Origin: Verrucomicrobiota bacterium
GTDB lineage: Bacteria; Verrucomicrobiota; Verrucomicrobiia; Verrucomicrobiales; Akkermansiaceae
Assembly: GCA_016871685.1 (NCBI GenBank)
Contig: VHCM01000002.1
Location: 1 to 64,000 of the forward strand
DNA: 64,000 nucleotides
Direction: 5' to 3'
Shown here: positions 61,009-64,000 of the stretch, one piece after another
Numbering within the stretch: the stretch's first letter is position 1
How the letters are laid out: every line of letters starts with the position of its first letter
Position numbers and translations under genes: made by a program
Notes under the pieces: generated by a model
What the model was told of the DNA's origin: nothing
The model's input: the letters and a program-made list of their open reading frames with translations, nothing else
Databases searched by the model: none

Positions 61009-62895
61009 TCATTTCAACCCCTCGAGGTGGGAAACCATCGCGTCGAGTACCGCAGGGCTGCCGAGATTGCCGAGATGGCCGCCTTCATCGAAGAGCGAAA
61101 GACGGCCGTTTCGGAAGGTCGAGCGGAGCCAGCGGAGGTCGTCCGCGTCGAGCAGGATGTCGTTGCGGTTGGTGATCACGCGCGCGTTGGGATTCGAGAC
61201 CAGACCCGCCGCAACATGGCGCAGGTTCGCATGACGCCACAATTCGGAGCGCGACACGCCGCGCCGCTCGTAATGCGGAATGGCCAAACGCTCGTAGTAG
61301 TCGCGGAACGAGACCGCCATGATGTCATCATAGACCCGCGCACGATTCCAACGACCTGGAGCGCCACCCGGCACGCCGAAATCGTGACGATTCAAACAAC
61401 TGAAGACCGTGTCGCGCAGGGTGAGCCGGAAATACAAACCAATCAGGTACTTGGATTCGATCCCCTCGAACGGCGGTGCCTCGAAGCGGTGGTTGGGCAG
61501 ACCGGCAAGCCCGCGGATCTTGTGCAGCGCGTTGTCGATGCGCTGCTGGCGCTCTTCCTCCGGCCATCCCGACGGCGCATCGATCAATGCATCAATGCGC
61601 TCGATCCCGTCGTGCAAGTCGACCGGCGGGTTGATCGCCACATAGCGGTCGATCGTCGGCGATCCTTGGCTGCGGCCACGCTCGGTCGCGGCGAGCAGCA
61701 TCGATTGGTAGCCAGCCATCGAGCAGCCGACCAACGCACGCCGACCCAGCCGTCCCGGATGCCGCCGGTCGATCGCGCGATCCGCCTCGCCGATCGCCGC
61801 CAGCAGCTCCAGACCATCGGATTCCATGTGCGCGGGCAATGCCGCGGTCGACGCCCGCTCCATGAACTCGGGATGAAACGTGCTCGACATCACACCAACC
61901 GAAAACCCGCGCTGATGCAGATGCTCCGCCAGGACAAGCGCGGACATCGTCAACCGATGTGAACCCAGCCCGGGCACCACCCACACCATCGGTGCCTCGC
62001 CGGTTTGCAACCAGTAGTTCACCGGAAGGTCGCGGCCAGTCGAGGCAATCCGCACGTTGATCTCGCGGCCGCGCGGAATGAATTCCGGATCGCCGACTTG
62101 CAACGCGCCCACCGCCATCGTCTGCAACGTCGGCAGGTCCACCGGACCGCGCACCCGCATGTCCGGCTCGTCCGCACGCGCGGCGAAACTCCAGATCATC
62201 CGCGCCGCGGCATACGGGTCGGCCTGCGCACGGATGAACCGCACCTGCTCGTCAATCGTGCCGCCGAGCCGGTTGAACGTCGTCACGTACGACGCCGCAC
62301 GCCAGCCATCGGCGTAGTTCCACGGCTCGGCCGCTTCATCGACCACCGTGCCGACCGCATGACAAGGATCGCTCGGTCCGAAGAACGGCAGCATCAGGAA
62401 CGTGTCGGGACGCCAACCCCAGCGGCGAAACGTCTGCGCGAAGTCGGCGTCACTCCGCGGCATCCCCCATTTCGTCGCCGGATCCCCGAATCCGAGCACT
62501 CCAACCGTCGAGTTCACCACAAAGCGCCGCGTCTCGTCGCCCGCATCAACCCACCGGCCCTGCAATCCTTGGTTGACCGCCCGTCCGGGATACCCCGCGT
62601 TGCGGCGGAACCGATCCAGCGCCGTCCTCGCCGACTTGGGCACCACCCGGCGGTACAAGCCGGCCGTCGGCTGCAACACGCCCTGCATCAAGCTGCGGTT
62701 GAAGGCAAACACGCCCCGGTTCACCGGCTCGATCGGATCACTCATGAACCGCGGCATCGGCGGCGACGACGACGACACCAAGCCAGCCGCAGCGGACTCC
62801 CGGTGGCTCGCACATGCGCCAAGGCAGAGCGGAAGTGCCGCCGCGCAAGCCAGCCGCCAGCCGGATCGGCACAGCCTCGAATGACCGTAGTCCAT
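61009..62895 (-). CDS. MlaA (VacJ)-like outer-membrane lipoprotein fused to an alpha/beta hydrolase
   Basis: Lipobox LCLGAC; DPIEPVNRGVFAFNRSLMQGVLQPTAGLYRRVVPKSARTALDRF...VNSTVGVLGFGDPATKWGM (MlaA); then VVPGLGSHRLTMSALVLAEHLHQRGFSVGVMSS...VGCSMAGYQSMLLA...DEGGHLG. Confidence 0.85.
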   Translation of the reverse strand: MDYGHSRLCRSGWRLACAAALPLCLGACASHRESAAAGLVSSSSPPMPRFMSDPIEPVNRGVFAFNRSLMQGVLQPTAGLYRRVVPKSARTALDRFRRNAGYPGRAVNQGLQGRWVDAGDETRRFVVNSTVGVLGFGDPATKWGMPRSDADFAQTFRRWGWRPDTFLMLPFFGPSDPCHAVGTVVDEAAEPWNYADGWRAASYVTTFNRLGGTIDEQVRFIRAQADPYAAARMIWSFAARADEPDMRVRGPVDLPTLQTMAVGALQVGDPEFIPRGREINVRIASTGRDLPVNYWLQTGEAPMVWVVPGLGSHRLTMSALVLAEHLHQRGFSVGVMSSTFHPEFMERASTAALPAHMESDGLELLAAIGEADRAIDRRHPGRLGRRALVGCSMAGYQSMLLAATERGRSQGSPTIDRYVAINPPVDLHDGIERIDALIDAPSGWPEEERQQRIDNALHKIRGLAGLPNHRFEAPPFEGIESKYLIGLYFRLTLRDTVFSCLNRHDFGVPGGAPGRWNRARVYDDIMAVSFRDYYERLAIPHYERRGVSRSELWRHANLRHVAAGLVSNPNARVITNRNDILLDADDLRWLRSTFRNGRLSLFDEGGHLGNLGSPAVLDAMVSHLEGLK

Positions 62896-63280
62896 CACGC
62901 GATCACGTCGGAGGCCAATGACTGCGAACTTCATGCGATCTGAAGGAAAAACGAGTGACATTTGCTGACTTGCCGACCCGGGAAATCGGACCCGGAAAGG
63001 CGCTCAGGCCGTCCATCCTAGCGGCCCGGATTCCCCACCGCAACCGCCAGGTGATCCCGCCAGTCGTTGCAACGCCGCACGCTCCGGTGATCCATCCATT
63101 GACGTAAATTCATGGAACTGTAAGCAGAAATTTACTGAATACAACCAATCGTCCAAAAACCCGCCCGCGGCGGATGTCAGCGATGGCGGTGAAGCGTGTC
63201 CCCTTTCCGCAGCACTTCGCCGTTTCGAAATCGATTCTGCTTGCATTCGGGTCGGAACCTCGGATGGTTGAAGTGTTCAA

Positions 63281-64000
63281 ATGATCACCAAGTACTTTTC
63301 CGCCACCCTGCGCGGCATCGATGCCGTGGAAGTCGAGGTCGAGGTCAACGCCCGTGGTGCCGACAAACCACAAGTCATCATCGTCGGCCTGCCCGATGCC
63401 GCGGTCCGCGAAGCTTCGCAACGCGTCACGTCCGCGATCGGCGCATCGGCCTTGTTCCTCAACGACGGGACGAAGACGGTCAACCTCGCACCGGCCGATC
63501 TGAAAAAGGAGGGGCCGTCGTTTGATCTGCCGATTGCGCTGGCGATGGTCGCGGCCAGCCGCACCCAGCCGCTGGCGGCGGACGACTGCTGCATCGTGGG
63601 AGAACTCGGCCTCGATGGCGCGGTGCGCCCGGTCAAGGGGATGCTCTCGATCGCGTTGGAGGCCAAGCGCCGTGGCCGCACGCGTCTGATCGTGCCGGAG
63701 GCCAACGCCCCGGAGGCCTCGGTGATCGACGGGGTCGACGCGATTCCCGTGCGCAACCTGCGCGACGCCTGGGACTACCTTTCGGGTGGCATCGACATCG
63801 CCCCTTCGCGCATCGACCGCCACACGTTCTTTGAAACCCAGCGCACCTACGACGTCGACTTCGACGAGGTGCGCGGACAACACGCGGTGAAGCGCGCGCT
63901 CGAGGTCGCCGCCGCGGGCGGACACAACCTGCTGATGATCGGTCCGCCCGGCACGGGCAAGTCGATGCTCGCGAAGCGGCTGCCCGGCATCCTGCCGGAC
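63281..64000 (+). CDS. YifB/ComM-family Mg-chelatase-like ATPase (partial, runs off window)
   Basis: IIVGLPDAAVREASQRVTSAI; KTVNLAPADLKKEGPSFDLPIALAM; GELGLDGAVRPVKG; LLMIGPPGTGKSMLAKRLPGILP. Confidence 0.95.
   Translation, partial: MITKYFSATLRGIDAVEVEVEVNARGADKPQVIIVGLPDAAVREASQRVTSAIGASALFLNDGTKTVNLAPADLKKEGPSFDLPIALAMVAASRTQPLAADDCCIVGELGLDGAVRPVKGMLSIALEAKRRGRTRLIVPEANAPEASVIDGVDAIPVRNLRDAWDYLSGGIDIAPSRIDRHTFFETQRTYDVDFDEVRGQHAVKRALEVAAAGGHNLLMIGPPGTGKSMLAKRLPGILPD

Overview
GC-rich, gene-dense bacterial chromosome segment. The gene content (paired DUF1549/DUF1553 and DUF1501 proteins, a PEP-CTERM protein, SUF and Men genes, a TM2 protein) suggests Verrucomicrobiota or a relative; this lineage call is an inference. 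Most of the window is housekeeping: a branched-chain/2-oxoacid dehydrogenase, truA, thiH, manC, ruvX, PBP2, M48 protease, thymidine phosphorylase, aroC, sufCBD, menH/menB, lepB, recO, an MsbA-like ABC exporter, rnc, parA, purC, ribE, miaA, ffh, a YifB/ComM-like ATPase, and three tRNAs (Asn, Gln, His). Less ordinary regions: (i) at the left edge, a restriction-modification remnant with an XRE/C-protein-like regulator overlapping a MutH/Sau3AI-like endonuclease ORF that is absent from the supplied ORF track because it runs off the window; (ii) a deletion-scarred locus at 17.1-24.2 kb with a broken adhesin, a porin fused in frame to an internal signal peptide, and a neighbouring pseudogene; (iii) a REP-like mosaic at 31.4-33.1 kb with a VapBC-type cassette between two direct copies of a ~50-bp repeat, next to a 5'-truncated PEP-CTERM gene; (iv) three copies of a 23-bp near-palindrome upstream of a Fur-like regulator that lacks the usual CxxC zinc motif, just before sufCB; (v) a decayed nucleotidyltransferase pair inserted between sufB and sufD; (vi) an MlaA lipoprotein fused to an alpha/beta hydrolase. 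All calls come from reading the sequence; no database search was run.
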